Part shown: piece after piece, positions 12,034 to 24,372 of the stretch | Layout of the letters: each line of letters opens with the position of its first letter | How positions within the stretch are numbered: the first letter of the stretch is position 1 | Source: Paraphysoderma sedebokerense | Taxonomy: Eukaryota; Blastocladiomycota; Physodermatomycetes; Physodermatales; Physodermataceae | Assembly: GCA_025602915.1 (NCBI GenBank) | Contig: JAHLJZ010000129.1 | Span: forward strand, 1-48,547 | Length of the DNA stretch: 48,547 nt | Reading direction: 5' to 3' | Translations under genes and position numbers: made by a program | Notes under the pieces: generated by a model | Database searches by the model: none | Seen by the model: the letters and a program-made list of their open reading frames with translations, nothing else | What the model was told of the DNA's origin: nothing

Positions 12034-12106
12034 GGTCCATAACAGGGTCGAACTGTTGACCTTGGCGTTATTAGCACCACGCTCTAACCAACTGAGCTAA
12101 TGGACC
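12034..12106 (-). tRNA. tRNA-Ile (anticodon AAU)
   Basis: The reverse complement folds as a standard 73-nt cloverleaf: acceptor stem GGTCCAT with ATGGACC, D-arm AGCTCAGTTGGTTAGAGC, anticodon loop CTAATAA with anticodon AAT, and T-arm with GTTCGACCC. No intron is present. The AAT anticodon (A34, normally edited to inosine) reads Ile AUU/AUC. T-runs directly downstream on the transcribed strand can serve as terminators. Confidence 0.95.
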
Positions 12107-13580
12107 TGCATGGCCACAATGCAATGTTAAATATATGTAATTTAAATTTTAGGATCAAACCACTAATAATGAATTTCATGTTATTGCATGTCAAGCAACA
12201 AAAGAGAATTTTATTCGACATTGTAGAAGATAAAATAAGCGCGAACGAAACAAGTTTACTCAAGCTTTCATGACCATTGTCGACTCAAGAAGCAACAAGC
12301 TTAAACTTTCTAAAGCTACATAAATTGGTTGAATAGAGTCTAAATAAGAAAGTTTCATGAGACTGTCAGACAAGAAAGTTCGTTCACCGGGCGACTGAAA
12401 AGAAGAGTGATGGGTTCTTGGCGCCGAACATTATTTTAAAACCTTTTGAAACTGGCAGAAAGGATGCAGAAACGAGGCAAAGCGATGGATTAACGCCTTG
12501 CTTAATGATCTTATGTAGCCCGGTGTATTGATGGATGAAAATAAATGATGGAAGTAATATTGTTATTGTGGGGACTTAGTAGGACTTAGTGCGAACCCAC
12601 TATAATGTGTGATGTTTGGCATGGCCATGCTTGATAAATTAAAAGAGTGAAGTGTGAAGAGTGGAGATGTTTGACTGCCGCATGCAGTTATGAAGCGGTT
12701 TTTGGAGCGGATTACAGATGCTAGGCTGATGTGCTTTGATTCCCAGAAATCGGAATTTTCTATCATAGTCATAGAACTTGCGAAGTGATAGTGAAGTGAT
12801 AATGAAGCAATCCTTAAAATTTTTTTCAAGTCATTTGTAATTCATTCAAGCCGATTGGCTTATCCATCCTCACAGAGACATTTTCACGCGGTCAAAAGAC
12901 AAAAGAGAACTCTAATTGGAAGATATGTGTAATAGTCTTTTTATTTTATCTCCCTTGCCACTTGTGTCCCCTGTTGAGTTTGTCATTCCCCTTCCAATGG
13001 AATAAGTTTAATGTCGATTCGTGACTCTGATTCGACCTTTGGGGGGAAGGGGGAGTCTGAGTTCGGGGCTGATTGTGTCTGGAGAGGGCGTTTGAGATTT
13101 CCCATCAAGGAAAGCACCACGGCGAGGACACAATCGCAGGGACGGAAGAGGGGGGCTGTGGGCGGAAATAGCATCGATGGAATGAATATTGGAATATTGC
13201 TAGGAGGCGCGGGAGGAATTCACCATTGGAGGAATACGGTGTTACCGCAAGAGGTAACTCTCTCTGATTGTCTCCACTGGCCGAATTATATTATCGCTCA
13301 ATTTTCATTCTTCTTGTTGCCAATCATTGCCCGCATCAACAACACAACTCCGGATATATTTCCACTGACATCATCTTGCCTGCATCAACAACAGACCCGT
13401 TTGTGTGACTGCGCTGCTTTTTTTGTGTCCCTGCATGCTTGCGTCTCATTAAGCACATACACAACTGTCTCTATTACGTTACTGCCCCCATTTCGGCGTC
13501 AATATTCTTGTGTGAAAAAAATATTATATGCTCCCCTCCCTCGTCTCGTCCTGGGTTCTAGCCCTCGTCGCTACATCATC
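12107..13580. other. Long intergenic region upstream of GH26-like gene
   Basis: No supported gene. A 220-codon plus-strand frame at 13011-13673 starts with ATG, but it has no recognisable domain, runs through pyrimidine-rich DNA and overlaps the first exon of the GH26-like gene in the same frame, so it is not called. A minus-strand frame at 12563-12829 is also unsupported. The pyrimidine-rich stretch at about 13260-13560 may be the promoter or 5' leader of the hydrolase. Confidence 0.4.
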
Positions 13581-15635
13581 ATGTATGTTGCACAAGACAC
13601 TTTACTTTTCCTAGGTTTTCCCTCTCATGTCTGGTCCTTTGTGTTGTTAATAACCCTCTCCAACCGCCTTTAGTCATCTACCCATCATCCGCCAATCCCC
13701 TCACCTTCGATTCCCACACATTCCGACACTTGATTAAGCGACAGGAACCAACATCAAAACCCACAGCATGTCCAGACAATCTCGGACAATCTCCCAGTCC
13801 TTACTTTGGCACTATCCTCGATTGGTCCAACGACTCACCGGACCGATATGTTTCATTGTTGGGACGAACTCCTTCGGTTTTCGGTTCGTTCCTCCGAATA
13901 GGAAATAAATTCGAAGATCAAGAAATGATGAGACACTTAAAATTGATTTCTAATGTCGTTAAAACTGCCACAGTAAAAGATCAAGACGGAAACGACGTCC
14001 AGACTTCCATTAAACCAATGTATGCCTTGTCTGTTGACCCGGTGGATAAATTCGATGGGATATCCGATGCTGCTATGACAGTTCTGGCTAATTTATGTCT
14101 GAAAGCACATCAGGATGGTATATTTGTAGTTATTCGATTCGGTATGTACCACTTAGAAAATTTTTTCAAAGACCAACAGTTCTAGGTTGAGTGCTGAGGT
14201 TAAATTTGTTGTTTTTCCAACAACGACTGTGAGCTTTTTGATATTGATTATATATGCTGACATCAATGTTTTCTTTGTTATTTGGTAAATTTCAGCTCAC
14301 GAAATGAACGGAGAATGGTACACCTGGTACGTTTTTTGAAGCATTTTTCTTTTTTTCGGCCTGATATGATTCAAATTCCGTATGGTCAAAAATATTTCCT
14401 TTGCTTTGTACTCGGTGGTATCGAGCACACACAATGTGTGCTGATTTTTACCATCATTTGGCTTATTCACACTTGTTCCCCGTACAATCTCATATGACTG
14501 ACCTATTTTCATTTGTTGCTATATCGTCCTTGACTCCTGATTATGCGCTGCGCTTATTGCATGTTTATGTCCATTTTCAATTTTCCCCTCGTATTGAAAT
14601 GTTATCGTCCGCCGTCGACTCTACTCCTTCACCGAAACTTCGCTCAAAAACAGGGGCCTACAACCGCAAGCCTTCATCGAGACTTACCGCCGTCTCTACA
14701 CCACTGTTAAAACAATTTCTCCTGCCACAAATTTCATTTGGGCTCCGAATATATATCCTGGCGGCAGTAATGGGACGACTTACTCCACTTATTACCCTGG
14801 CGACTCCTACATTGACTGGGTCGGTTTATCGTATTACCATTTTGGCGCAACATGGCCTCCAGTCAATTCTCTTGCACCCCCGAATAAGTTGACTGGCGGT
14901 ATAACAGGCACACTGTACCCTACGGACACCGACCCCGCCTTGAACTTTTACCGTATCTACTCTCAAGAGAAAAATAAGCCATTTGTCATTGCCGAAACCG
15001 GTGCACCTGCGTACTCTGATCGTACGAAAGAACCCGCAGATTTAGCCGAAATCAATCAAAAGAGATCATGGTGGACCCAGGTTTACAACACTACCGTCTT
15101 CTCTCAATTTCCTAATCTCAAGATGATTTTATGGTTCGAGTACACCAAGCGAGAAGTGTTTGGAGCCAATGGCGACCATCGGGTGGTGATGTCTCCCAAC
15201 GCAGAAATTAGGGAGGCCTTTAAAAGAGATTTACCGGTGGACAGTCTTACCTTTAACGAAAATCGAATAGCCTGTGGTACAAAAGCCGGTGCTGGTCTGA
15301 GTGTTTGGGTGTGGGTGGGTGTAGCGATTGGTTTGGTGGTTGTTCCGGCTATTGTCGTTTCCATTTATCGATTACGAATTTCGAGAAACAAAAAACGAAA
15401 CTTGGCACATAGTGTAAACTCTTCGAACGGTACCTTGAGTCCTCACCAGCACATATATGGTGTACATGCTGCCGATATGATGACTGATGAGAAAAAGATG
15501 GCCAATCGAGGAAGTGTGATCAACGGTGTGGGAATGGATAGTTTTGCTGAATCGGATTTAGGCGGGGATTCGTTTGAAGAGAGTCCAGATGAAGATGAGG
15601 AAGAGTATAAAGGTGTTCCGGAGAAACAACAGTAA
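13581..15635 (+). CDS. Membrane-anchored GH26-like glycoside hydrolase (β-mannanase family)
   Basis: Exons 13581-13614, 13674-14141, 14296-14326 and 14654-15635 give 504 residues in frame. The N-terminus is hydrophobic (likely secretory signal) but the first exon and its GTTTTC donor are the weak part of the model. The catalytic domain shows AHEMNGEWYTW, with the probable acid/base Glu170, the GH26/clan A strand FIWAPN, a WVGLSYY strand, and FVIAETGAP with the probable nucleophile Glu292. GH26 members mostly cleave β-1,4-mannan. A membrane segment follows at about 393-420, then a short basic stretch and an acidic cytoplasmic tail ending EEEYKGVPEKQQ. This puts the enzyme on the outer face of the plasma membrane or wall. 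Mannan as substrate is inferred from family only. Confidence 0.78.
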
Positions 15636-18096
15636 ACTTGAAAAGGAACTCTAGCGGAGTTATTGTGAAAAATTTGATCGCATTTTGTTCTGTAAATGTG
15701 TACTTTCGAAACCCTTCCATAGACACTTTTTTTTTTCATTTCGTCTCTCCGTCTTTTGGCTTTGGTTTGTAGTTAGTTTCGTGGTTTGACGACATTATTC
15801 AGTGTATTTATTGAACGTCGTTATTTGTTGTTTTCTGTTTACCTTATTATGTGTTTTGTGCTAGCGTATTTCAAGACTTACTTCAAATCCATTTATGCCA
15901 TTCTTCAATTCTGCTCAGTGTAATGACTGTCCTCTTTTTTCTTCTTGCATTTTCTTTATTATTTTTCATTAGTGAAATTGTATACAGAAAACCCCTCAAT
16001 TATTTGCAAAGTGTAGTATTAATGTGCGATTTTACCATTCCGGAAATAAATCATTTCTTAAACAAAACATAATTTACATCTCAAAGCTATTTTTGTCCAT
16101 TCGAAATAATATTTGTCATCTAATCGTGATAATCGATGTAATTAGTATCTAAACAATGTGTTTCAATGTTCAATATTTGTTGGAGGTAAAGCAAACTGAT
16201 GGCATCGTTTGTAAATGACGTTTGCGAGTGTTCGTCGGAAAATTTACTCGATTCCGTGACTTGTTTCAATGATTAGGCTTACGAATTGTTTTGTAGTCGG
16301 ATAATTAGTCAAGACTTTTTTTTGCAATGAATAAAGCTAAAAATAACGAGTGAATTTATTTCATTTGTTTATTCATTTATTTTAATCATTTTTGGTTCAC
16401 ATTATTCAATTTCGAATTTCATTTCATGCGCAAAAATGTTGACAATATCCCATAATTCAAGCGATTTGTCAAACTACTTCTCAACGTCAATTGGTGACGT
16501 GACTGCGCAACATCATAAGATGGTATCAAAAACAATAGATGTGAAAAAAAGCTAGGAAATGAAATCGGAAAAAAGGAGTGAAGGGTTCAACGGAGAAAAA
16601 GGCAAAGAAAAGAGTAAAAAGTCAAACAAGTGAAACGGGTGAAACCTGGAGTTAAAAAAGCGGAAACAGCGGTGCGCGAAATTTTTTGTTTTTGGTTTTT
16701 GCCTTTGTTTGGTAATTCATGAATGAAACTCGTGTTTCGATGGTTTCGCAGGTTTCAGACGGTGGGATAGGTTAGGTGTCTAGAGTGGTCTGGGGTCGGT
16801 GGACGGTAATAGCTGTGGCAACGAGAGAGTTTCTTTGTTCAATTTTTCTCTGGTTGGAGATGTGTGGTTTCAACTGGGAGTATAGGTTGATTGATATTCA
16901 GATCATTTATGGCAAGGATTGAACAGATCATGATATCTGGGATTCTAGAATCTGGATTCTGGACGGTTGTGTATCTGACAAGATCAGGATCGATGAAGAT
17001 AATCTAGGTTAGGTTAGGTTAGTTCTTATCAGTTCTAATCATTGTTCCCCAAAATAGCAACAGATAGTGGACTGGCTCATCAATGAATAACAGTGTCGCC
17101 TTGTGCGTGGGAGTGTGAAATTATCCGGCAGAAATGAAAAATATTTAGTCAAAGTGACGCGCAATTAGATCTGGGCGTAGTGTACACGTGATGTCGGGCA
17201 GTCTGAGACGTTTCAGGCGGGCTGAATTGCCCGGGATGCCGGGAGCAGTCACGTGCGCTCCTTCCATGTTTAGCAGATGCATTGTGCGGTCAATGCAGAC
17301 AAAGGGTTCCCCTTAAATTAAGCGCATTGTGCGATGGACGAATCCCTTGCCAGAGGGGCATTCAGACGGAGGACTCGTTGCCAACTTTGGAAACTCTTCC
17401 TCCATTGTCTGCCATTATCCGTCCCTGTGCGAGAAACAGCTCAATAAATACCACACACTCGACAATCTGCTATCGCTTGTTTCATTTCGTTGAGGTTATT
17501 TTGTTTTTTTAACGGGGCCCCGTCCGCTTTGTCCGACTCTCGCTATACAGCTCCTCCTCCTCCTCGAATCCATCTCTTCCTTCTGTCCCGACCTTGATTG
17601 CAATTTCTCTGCTTTTGCAGTCATTTCAGCACTCAACGACAAAGGTTACCTTATCCCAAACAGCAAAAGTAAGTAGCCATGGTCCCACGACACCAGTTCA
17701 CTTGTTCACCGTCTGCCTTCAATCCTTTTCAACCGCTTCTCGGGATTGCCCAAAAAAACTTGATCTTGTCAAATATATATTCTCCGATTTCTTTTTCTCA
17801 CAGATCTCTTTTCCGTTTAATTTAGGTTTCACCAGCGCCTTTGCTCCTGGTGTTCTGTCTATCGTGAAATACCAGAGACAATCCCAATCAACCCCATTTT
17901 CATTTGCCACGAGGCCTCCTGTTATCTGGCAGAATCCCACGCAAAATTTTTTTTCCCCACTCTGTTAATTTCAATCATAATTTAATTTAAAGAAATATCG
18001 GTGTAGTTTTTTAGTCGTTCATTAATACCTGCTCTTTCGAACCGAATATCCTTTTGCGTGATATTTTTTTAACGGCGAAACCGCTAAACCGCCATT
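15636..18096. other. Intergenic region upstream of the AT3-AT3-GT2 gene
   Basis: This 2.5-kb interval, between two genes read in the same direction, should contain the 3' end of the GH26-like mRNA and the promoter and leader of the large fusion gene. It holds AT-rich DNA to about 16700, then more GC-rich DNA with a short telomere-like run near 17006. Plus-strand frames at 17282-17512 and 17594-17968 have no motif and no clear splice partner. A long spliced 5' leader for the fusion gene is possible but cannot be shown here. Confidence 0.4.
17004..17021 (+). repeat. Short telomere-like run (GGTTA)n
   Basis: About three perfect tandem copies of the pentamer GGTTA/TTAGG. A single extra near-copy lies at about 16770 and another at 47103. 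The array is too short to call an interstitial telomere and may be chance or a polymerase-slippage product. Confidence 0.3.
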
Positions 18097-21000
18097 ATGG
18101 ACTCTACATATGCTGGGTCTCCTGGGACGAATCCGTATCCAACACAACCTCAACTTCAACCACAGTATCAAACTCGAACTCCTGCTCAATTGCAATCTGT
18201 GCCGGAAATTCAACCTCCACAACAATCTTACCAGCAAACTCCAAAGGAAATAAAGCGACAATCATTTAAGAATCCGTCGCAGCCGCTACAACCTCCAACA
18301 AGCACAACCTTGTCAAGGACTCTTTCTACTAAATCTCGTCTCCTCCATTTTCGACATCGATTGGACTACATCGATGGTCTCAAATTCATTGCTAGTATAC
18401 TGTTGTTTAACTCTAGTTTCTTGAACTTGACCACGAAAGCTGGCTCCGGAATCGACATTAATTCGCCCCTGTACTTTATCAGGTATGAATTGAGTGTTTC
18501 TTTCGAACTTTCACCTATACTTGTTAGAAATGACTTAACTCATCGTCCCCCTTTGTTCAAACAGATCGTCGTCCTTCGCCCTTTCGTTCTTTTTCATCTT
18601 ATCTGGTCGTATCCTCACTTTCTCCTTCCTGTCGCCCTTGACTTCCTCAACATCTCAAATAAACTGGTCCCGAATTGCAAAATCCTTCGTCATTCGAGTT
18701 TTCCGTTTCCTGTTTCCCGTCTTGGTCGTGTCGATTTTACAATGGCAAATCGCTTCCAATGGATATACTGATGACGCTGGCAGAGTAAAAGAAAAATTAC
18801 TTGCCGAAACGGCCATGAGTAAACCCAATTGGGGTAGAATTTCTAAAGGATTAGATTGGTGGGTCTTGTTTGTCAACTTGGTATGTTCTCGCAATGCATA
18901 TACTCTTGTGTTTGTATTCGAATCTGACAATCGGTTCATTAGTTTTCCTGGGATAATGTTCGATATTTCGAAGACGTTGCTGGTTATCTGTGGCTCACTC
19001 CTTGGGCTCTTTGGGGTATTGTATCAGTTTTAATTGTCACTTCTTAGTTTATGCCAAGAGAGAATAACATTTGATCCATTTCGCAGCATCCTACTTTGTT
19101 TACTTTGTCTTCTCGGTATTGGCTCCACTATCTTCGAACAGAACAATTGGTTATGCATTCCTTTTAATTTTGAGTTGGGTTACCTATAGCTACAACTACG
19201 TAAGTGACTTGGGTTGGTTTGTTTTCATAAGTTTATTCAGGGGCTAACATTATTCGAAAATTCAAGACTGCTCTCGTTGGTCTCCTTGTAGCTGACCTCG
19301 CCTCCTCTGGCATCTTCCGCCGTGTCCGTAACTGGAAAATTCATGAACGTGTCATCTTCCAAGTTATCTGTTTGACTGTTGGTCTATTCATTCTCTTGGT
19401 TCGACCAGTCTCCAATGCTCTCGATACTGCATTCGCTAATATCCAGAGAAGCGGTATGCCTCAAATCCAATTCTCCGACACCCTTGCCGGATTTTGGATC
19501 CTGTTGTTTGTTGAATCTTCCCAGTTCACCCAATTGGTACTTGGAAATCCGATTTTCAGCTATCTTGGCCGAGTATGTAACCTTTCATCCATTTCTGCCT
19601 GCACAAGTGAAAAGAACTAACGATTGGTTTTAGCTTTCACTTGGTATTGTTTCTCTTCACTTGACCTATATGTACACCATCATTCCCATGTTGGCGTTGA
19701 ACACGGCCGTGGACGAAGCGACTCTTCCTTCTTCGTTCCTTCCCGCATCTTACTTTACCGTGTTTGCTGCCACACTTGTCACATCTGTGTTCTTCTTCTT
19801 CCTCGTTGAGCAACCATCCATTTTCCTCGGAAAATGGATCTGGAAAATGCTGTCCTCCGACAAACCGTTCTTGGAAGAACTCCGTCATTTTCCCACCGAT
19901 GTTCAACTGTACATGAGAAACCGAAAACGAAATCTCCAACGTTCAAAAAGTGTACGATCTGTTCGATCTTCCCGAAGCATTAGACGCAACAGTTCAATCC
20001 GTCACAAGAAGATTGGCGCCGATGATAGTAATTTGGATATCCACTTGCATGAACAACACCAATTCGAACGAGACAGTGAAATCGAAAACGGTTACGAAAG
20101 TGAATTGACAAACGACGCTGGTCCTTCTACCTTGACCAATGTGACTCCTTCTGCTAGTGGCTACACTTTGAATGCTAAAGTGGACGAAATCACTTCGGTC
20201 ACTGATGAAAAAAGATTGTCTATGGATCCTCTCGCTCTCTCCAAAGAATCGGACAAGATGTTACTGGATTCAAAAAAGAAGGTTGAAGAAAAAGATCAAA
20301 CCAAAGCTGCAAAACGATTGACCTACGTCGATGGATTAAGAGGTATTGCGGTGTCGATATTTTTTGCTCACCAATTTGCCGAATACACCTTCGCAAAGGT
20401 CTATCCTGATGTATTATCGGAAGGAACTTTCCAGTATATTTTGCGGTACATTACGATTACTTATTAGCTTTTGACCCGTTAATCTAACTGAAATTCTTTG
20501 AAACACCTCTAGTAACGGACAATTTGCCCTTGCCTTGCTCTTCCTCCTCTCTGGTCGTGTCACTCCTCTTAACTTCCTCCGTAAATTTGCGACATCTCCG
20601 TCCTTACTCACCACCGTTCCCAAATCGAAACAACCTCTCAAGAAATTTACTCCGCTCTCTGCCCCAGCCAATACCTACTTTGACTACATTCAGTCAATGT
20701 GGAGACGACTGTTGCAACTGGCTTTACCCGTTTTCGTTGTGATCATCATTCAATACAAAGTTTGCGACGACGGATTAACCGATGCAGCTGATCAAGCTGA
20801 ACAATTCTTGAGGAGCACGACCTTAAGAAAACCAAATTGGTGTTTAGTTGGTACCGAAGGCATTGGTGCATTTTTAGTTGATGTGGTACGTCTCTTTCAT
20901 TTTCTCCCTTGAAGTCGCTACGGATCGTGAAATTAATATTTTTTATAATCTTGTTTAGTTCTCCAACCGTAATCATAAATATGTTCTCGATCTTGGAAGT

Positions 21001-23766
21001 AACTTGTGGACTATCTACATCCAAATGTGGGGTACCATGTTTGCTTACATTTTGGCTATGATCGCTGTCTACATTCCTCGTCGACGACCTCTCTTTTACA
21101 CTGTTGTCGTTTTCTGGACCTGGTATACTTACAACTTCAACATGGTACGTTCAATTTTCCACCTTACATCTTCTATCTGTTCATTCTTTTCTAACTTTCT
21201 GTTTGGTTTTAGCTCTTCGCTGTTGGTGTTATCCTCGCCGACTTGGACATCACAGGACACTACAAGCGATTTTCATCTTCCAAATACACAAAGTGGTATA
21301 AATGTTTAGCCGTTGAAATCAGTTTGGTTATTCTATCGGTTAGCATTCTCACCAGCTACGTATTGGCCAATGCTTTGGATGATTTCGCTATGTGGGTTAC
21401 CGTCAGAGAAGGAGTCATCGGGTTTGCCCGCGAATTCCCTGTTGCGGTTTGTATTCTAGTAATGTATTTGCTTATCGATTGGATGGAAACATTGACTGTT
21501 TTGTTTGGTTTATACAGATGTACCCCTCTCGTTGGTTGCCTGCTGTTTTGGTTTTGTTGTGGCTTGATTTGAGTCCTGTTACCCAATGGTTCGTCGGTTC
21601 TTGGATCTTTAGAATCGTCGGAAAAGTAAGTTGTCCTTATTGCTACTTTTAATTTTGACATGTGGCCGCATGGAATTTGTGCTAATGTTTCGCTTTGTGC
21701 GCTTCAGGTCTCAACTGGTTTTTACTTGATGCACATGACTTTGGTTTTTGGATTGTTCCCAAAGATGTTCTTGTCTTTGAGAGAAACCAATAAGTACGTT
21801 TTTCTTTGTATGCAGTTTGCGTTTGCTGGAACGGGAACTGACATTACCATTTTTTTTTGAATTAGCGTTTGGAACACCTTGATCATTTCATTTGTTGTCA
21901 TTTACATCCTCTTGATCCCGATTTCCTACGCATTTTACTACCTTGTGGAGAAACTTGGTGCCAATGTAGCAGACTTCAGTTTCGCTTACCTCTTCGTGAA
22001 ACCTTCAACACACATCTCCAAGCTCCCAGCAAAATTGTTTACCTCACTCTCTGCTACCATTCCCCACCTTCCTTCCATCATCGCTGGATTCTTCAAGTCG
22101 AAATACGCATCGTTTAAAGCCATCTTTGAACGACCCAAAGGTAACCCAACCAGACCTCCCCACGATTACGGTATCCGTGAAAACGTTCTCCCCGAAGAAT
22201 TACATTCCACCTTCTGGGACTATGACCTTTCAGATGACAAAGACGCTATGAGAACTGAACGATTATTGAGATTCAATAGTTACCTTGCTCCTGCTCATTT
22301 CGTTGGTATTTTGGGAGTTGCTTTGACTTGGTTCTTCTTGAATCCTATTGGTCCTTACAATCCGGAACAAGTCTTAAATTTCGCCAGTTTATGGAGATCA
22401 ATGTAAGTTCATTTTTCTGTTATGAATTGTCTGATGACCCCTATTTTAATGTCTTGTTTGAAATCACTTTTAGTTGGCTTCTTTCAATTCCTTATGTCGT
22501 TATCACCTTTATTGGTTTCTCAACACCTCGTATCGCCAAGACTAAAGCCGAAATGGACAAACAACCTGTTCTCCGTCAATACGTTAGAAACTTCTACATC
22601 GCCATCGTCACACAAGGTAGCAATGAAGAAGCTGTACGAAGAGGTTACGAAAAAATGAAACCCTTGGCTAGATGTCACCCCAGTATTCGAGTCGTTGTGT
22701 TGACTGATGAACCTTATTCTTACCCTGATTTGGACAACTTTGTTTGCCCCAAGGCTTATAGAAGTGAAATGGGAAAAGCTAAACATAAGGCTAGAGCTTT
22801 GGATTATTTCAGAAAAGCTGCCGGTTTGACTCAATACGATTGGGTATTGCATATGGTATGTTCTGTTTGTATTTCCCGACGAGACTTGATGGTTGGTATT
22901 GATTATGTTGTCAACAAAAATAGGACGAAGAATCTACCATTGATGCCGCTTCACTTCGCCGTTGCTTTGATTTCATTCGTTACTCTCCCCATCATTTTGG
23001 TCAAGGTGTTATCCTTTACAATGCTTACTCTTACTGGTCCAATCCGTTCTTCACCGTCGCCGATGCTATCCGAGTTGGTGACGACTTGGCTCGTTTCAGT
23101 TTACAATACTTGATCTTCCAACGACCTACTTTCGGTGCTCATGGTTCTTTCTTGATGAACAACGGATTAGTAGAAAACACTGTCACCTGGGATTTTGGTA
23201 CACTTGCCGAAGATTTCGAGTTCAGCCATAAAGCATGGGAAATGGGATTCACTTGTGGTGCTATCCATGGTATCGTTCGTGAACAATCTCCAAGTACCAT
23301 CAGAGATTTCTTGAAACAACGTCGTCGATGGTATATGGGTATCAGAGATATCCAAGGATTGTATTATTTACCACAAATGGCTGTTAAACTATGGAGTACC
23401 GGTGTTTTCTGTTTGGTTGCCACTATTATCAATATCCCATTCTCCTTCTTGATTGATGGTAGCGCAACTCCTATGTGGTATGTACATTCGTCTTTCTACA
23501 CCATCAACTCCTACATGTGACTAATGGTTTAATTGGTATCTAGGATTGCCGTTTTGTCAAGTTTCTGTTTCGCTGTATTCTACTGGCTTTACCTCTGGGG
23601 TCTACTCTTCCAAGAACTGGATAGTGGAACACCATGGTGGAAAGTTATTATAAGAATGTTGCTGGGTGTAGTGTTACAACCCTTCTGTTCACTGGCTGAA
23701 GCTGCGGCTGTTGTATGGGCCATGGCGAGTGAAAATGTCGGTAAATTTGAGGTTATCAAAAAGTAA
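18097..23766 (+). CDS. Fusion of two acyltransferase-3 domains with an Egghead-like GT2 glycosyltransferase
   Basis: Fifteen exons (18097-18482, 18565-18880, 18943-19015, 19086-19199, 19267-19572, 19634-20445, 20513-20885, 20959-21144, 21213-21446, 21518-21625, 21708-21793, 21866-22401, 22474-22855, 22924-23477, 23544-23766) give 4,689 nt, 1,562 residues, with no frame break. Order: Gln/Pro-rich cytosolic start (1-85); acyltransferase-3 copy 1 (about 88-470); basic, Ser-rich and charged linker; acyltransferase-3 copy 2 (about 623-1040); linker; GT2 domain (about 1220-1562). Copy 2 has YVDGLRGIAVSIFFAH and FLLSGRV; copy 1 has YIDGLKFIASILLF and FILSGRI without the His. The GT2 part shows IAIVTQGS, DEEST (from 1305), AEDFEF (1400-1401 acidic pair), QRRRW (1436-1440) and C-terminal membrane helices, and closely matches the animal β-mannosyltransferase Egghead/BRE-3. 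Predicted role: make and O-acylate a glycan at a membrane. Substrates unknown. Confidence 0.88.
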
Positions 23767-24372
23767 AGACTACAAAGAAGAAGATATAATGTGGTTGGGT
23801 AACGAGAGTTTTTACGATTGATATGATTCGTTTTGCGTGTAATGTCTAAGTAGTTACGCATTTAATATAGAATATGAGTTTTCGCATTAATCTTCGTGGT
23901 GTGTTTGTACTCGTTCACATTTGGTTGGTTTGAGTTTAGTCTATTATTTATTTTATATCCTTCAGTGTAGCGTTTTCTCATTCTTCACAAACCTATTTGC
24001 ATTCTGTTCATTCTTCACTGAGTTTTCTGTTGTAATTTCTTTCTGTTACAAATTTTCAAATTGGGCTATGTAAACTATCGATAGTAGTTTGTTTGTGTAG
24101 CAGTATTACTGTAATCTTTTTTCGTTGCTTGTTGGTGGGAAAGAAACAAAATTGATAATAACTTGCGATGGTAGTAGACGTTTAAATAAATAAGATTCGC
24201 ATTACTTTGATAGTATAATAACACGATATTTTGATAACTACTTTTTTTATTCTTGAGGTTAAGCGGAAATACGGCTTCCAAATGGACAGTACCTCATATA
24301 AAGTGCACTAACAAAACTTATACTGGTACTATCCGACCCATCCAATGATTTTTTCCTTGCGTTCATGCACAT
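23767..24372. other. Convergent 3' intergenic region
   Basis: The fusion gene ends at 23766 and the MTR4 gene, on the opposite strand, ends at 24373, so this AT-rich stretch holds the 3' ends of two converging mRNAs. No gene or structured RNA is seen. Confidence 0.5.

Noticed and set aside
12563-12829. Minus-strand 88-codon frame
   Set aside because: No motif, no splice partner, isolated in intergenic DNA.
13011-13673. 220-codon plus-strand frame before the GH26-like gene
   Set aside because: No domain, odd composition and overlap with the first exon of a well-supported gene; probably chance in pyrimidine-rich DNA.
17004-17021. Interstitial telomere
   Set aside because: Only about three pentamer units, with isolated near-copies elsewhere; too short to support it.
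17282-17968. Two plus-strand frames as leader exons of the fusion gene
   Set aside because: They lack recognisable protein features, and the ATG at 18097 already starts a complete in-frame model.
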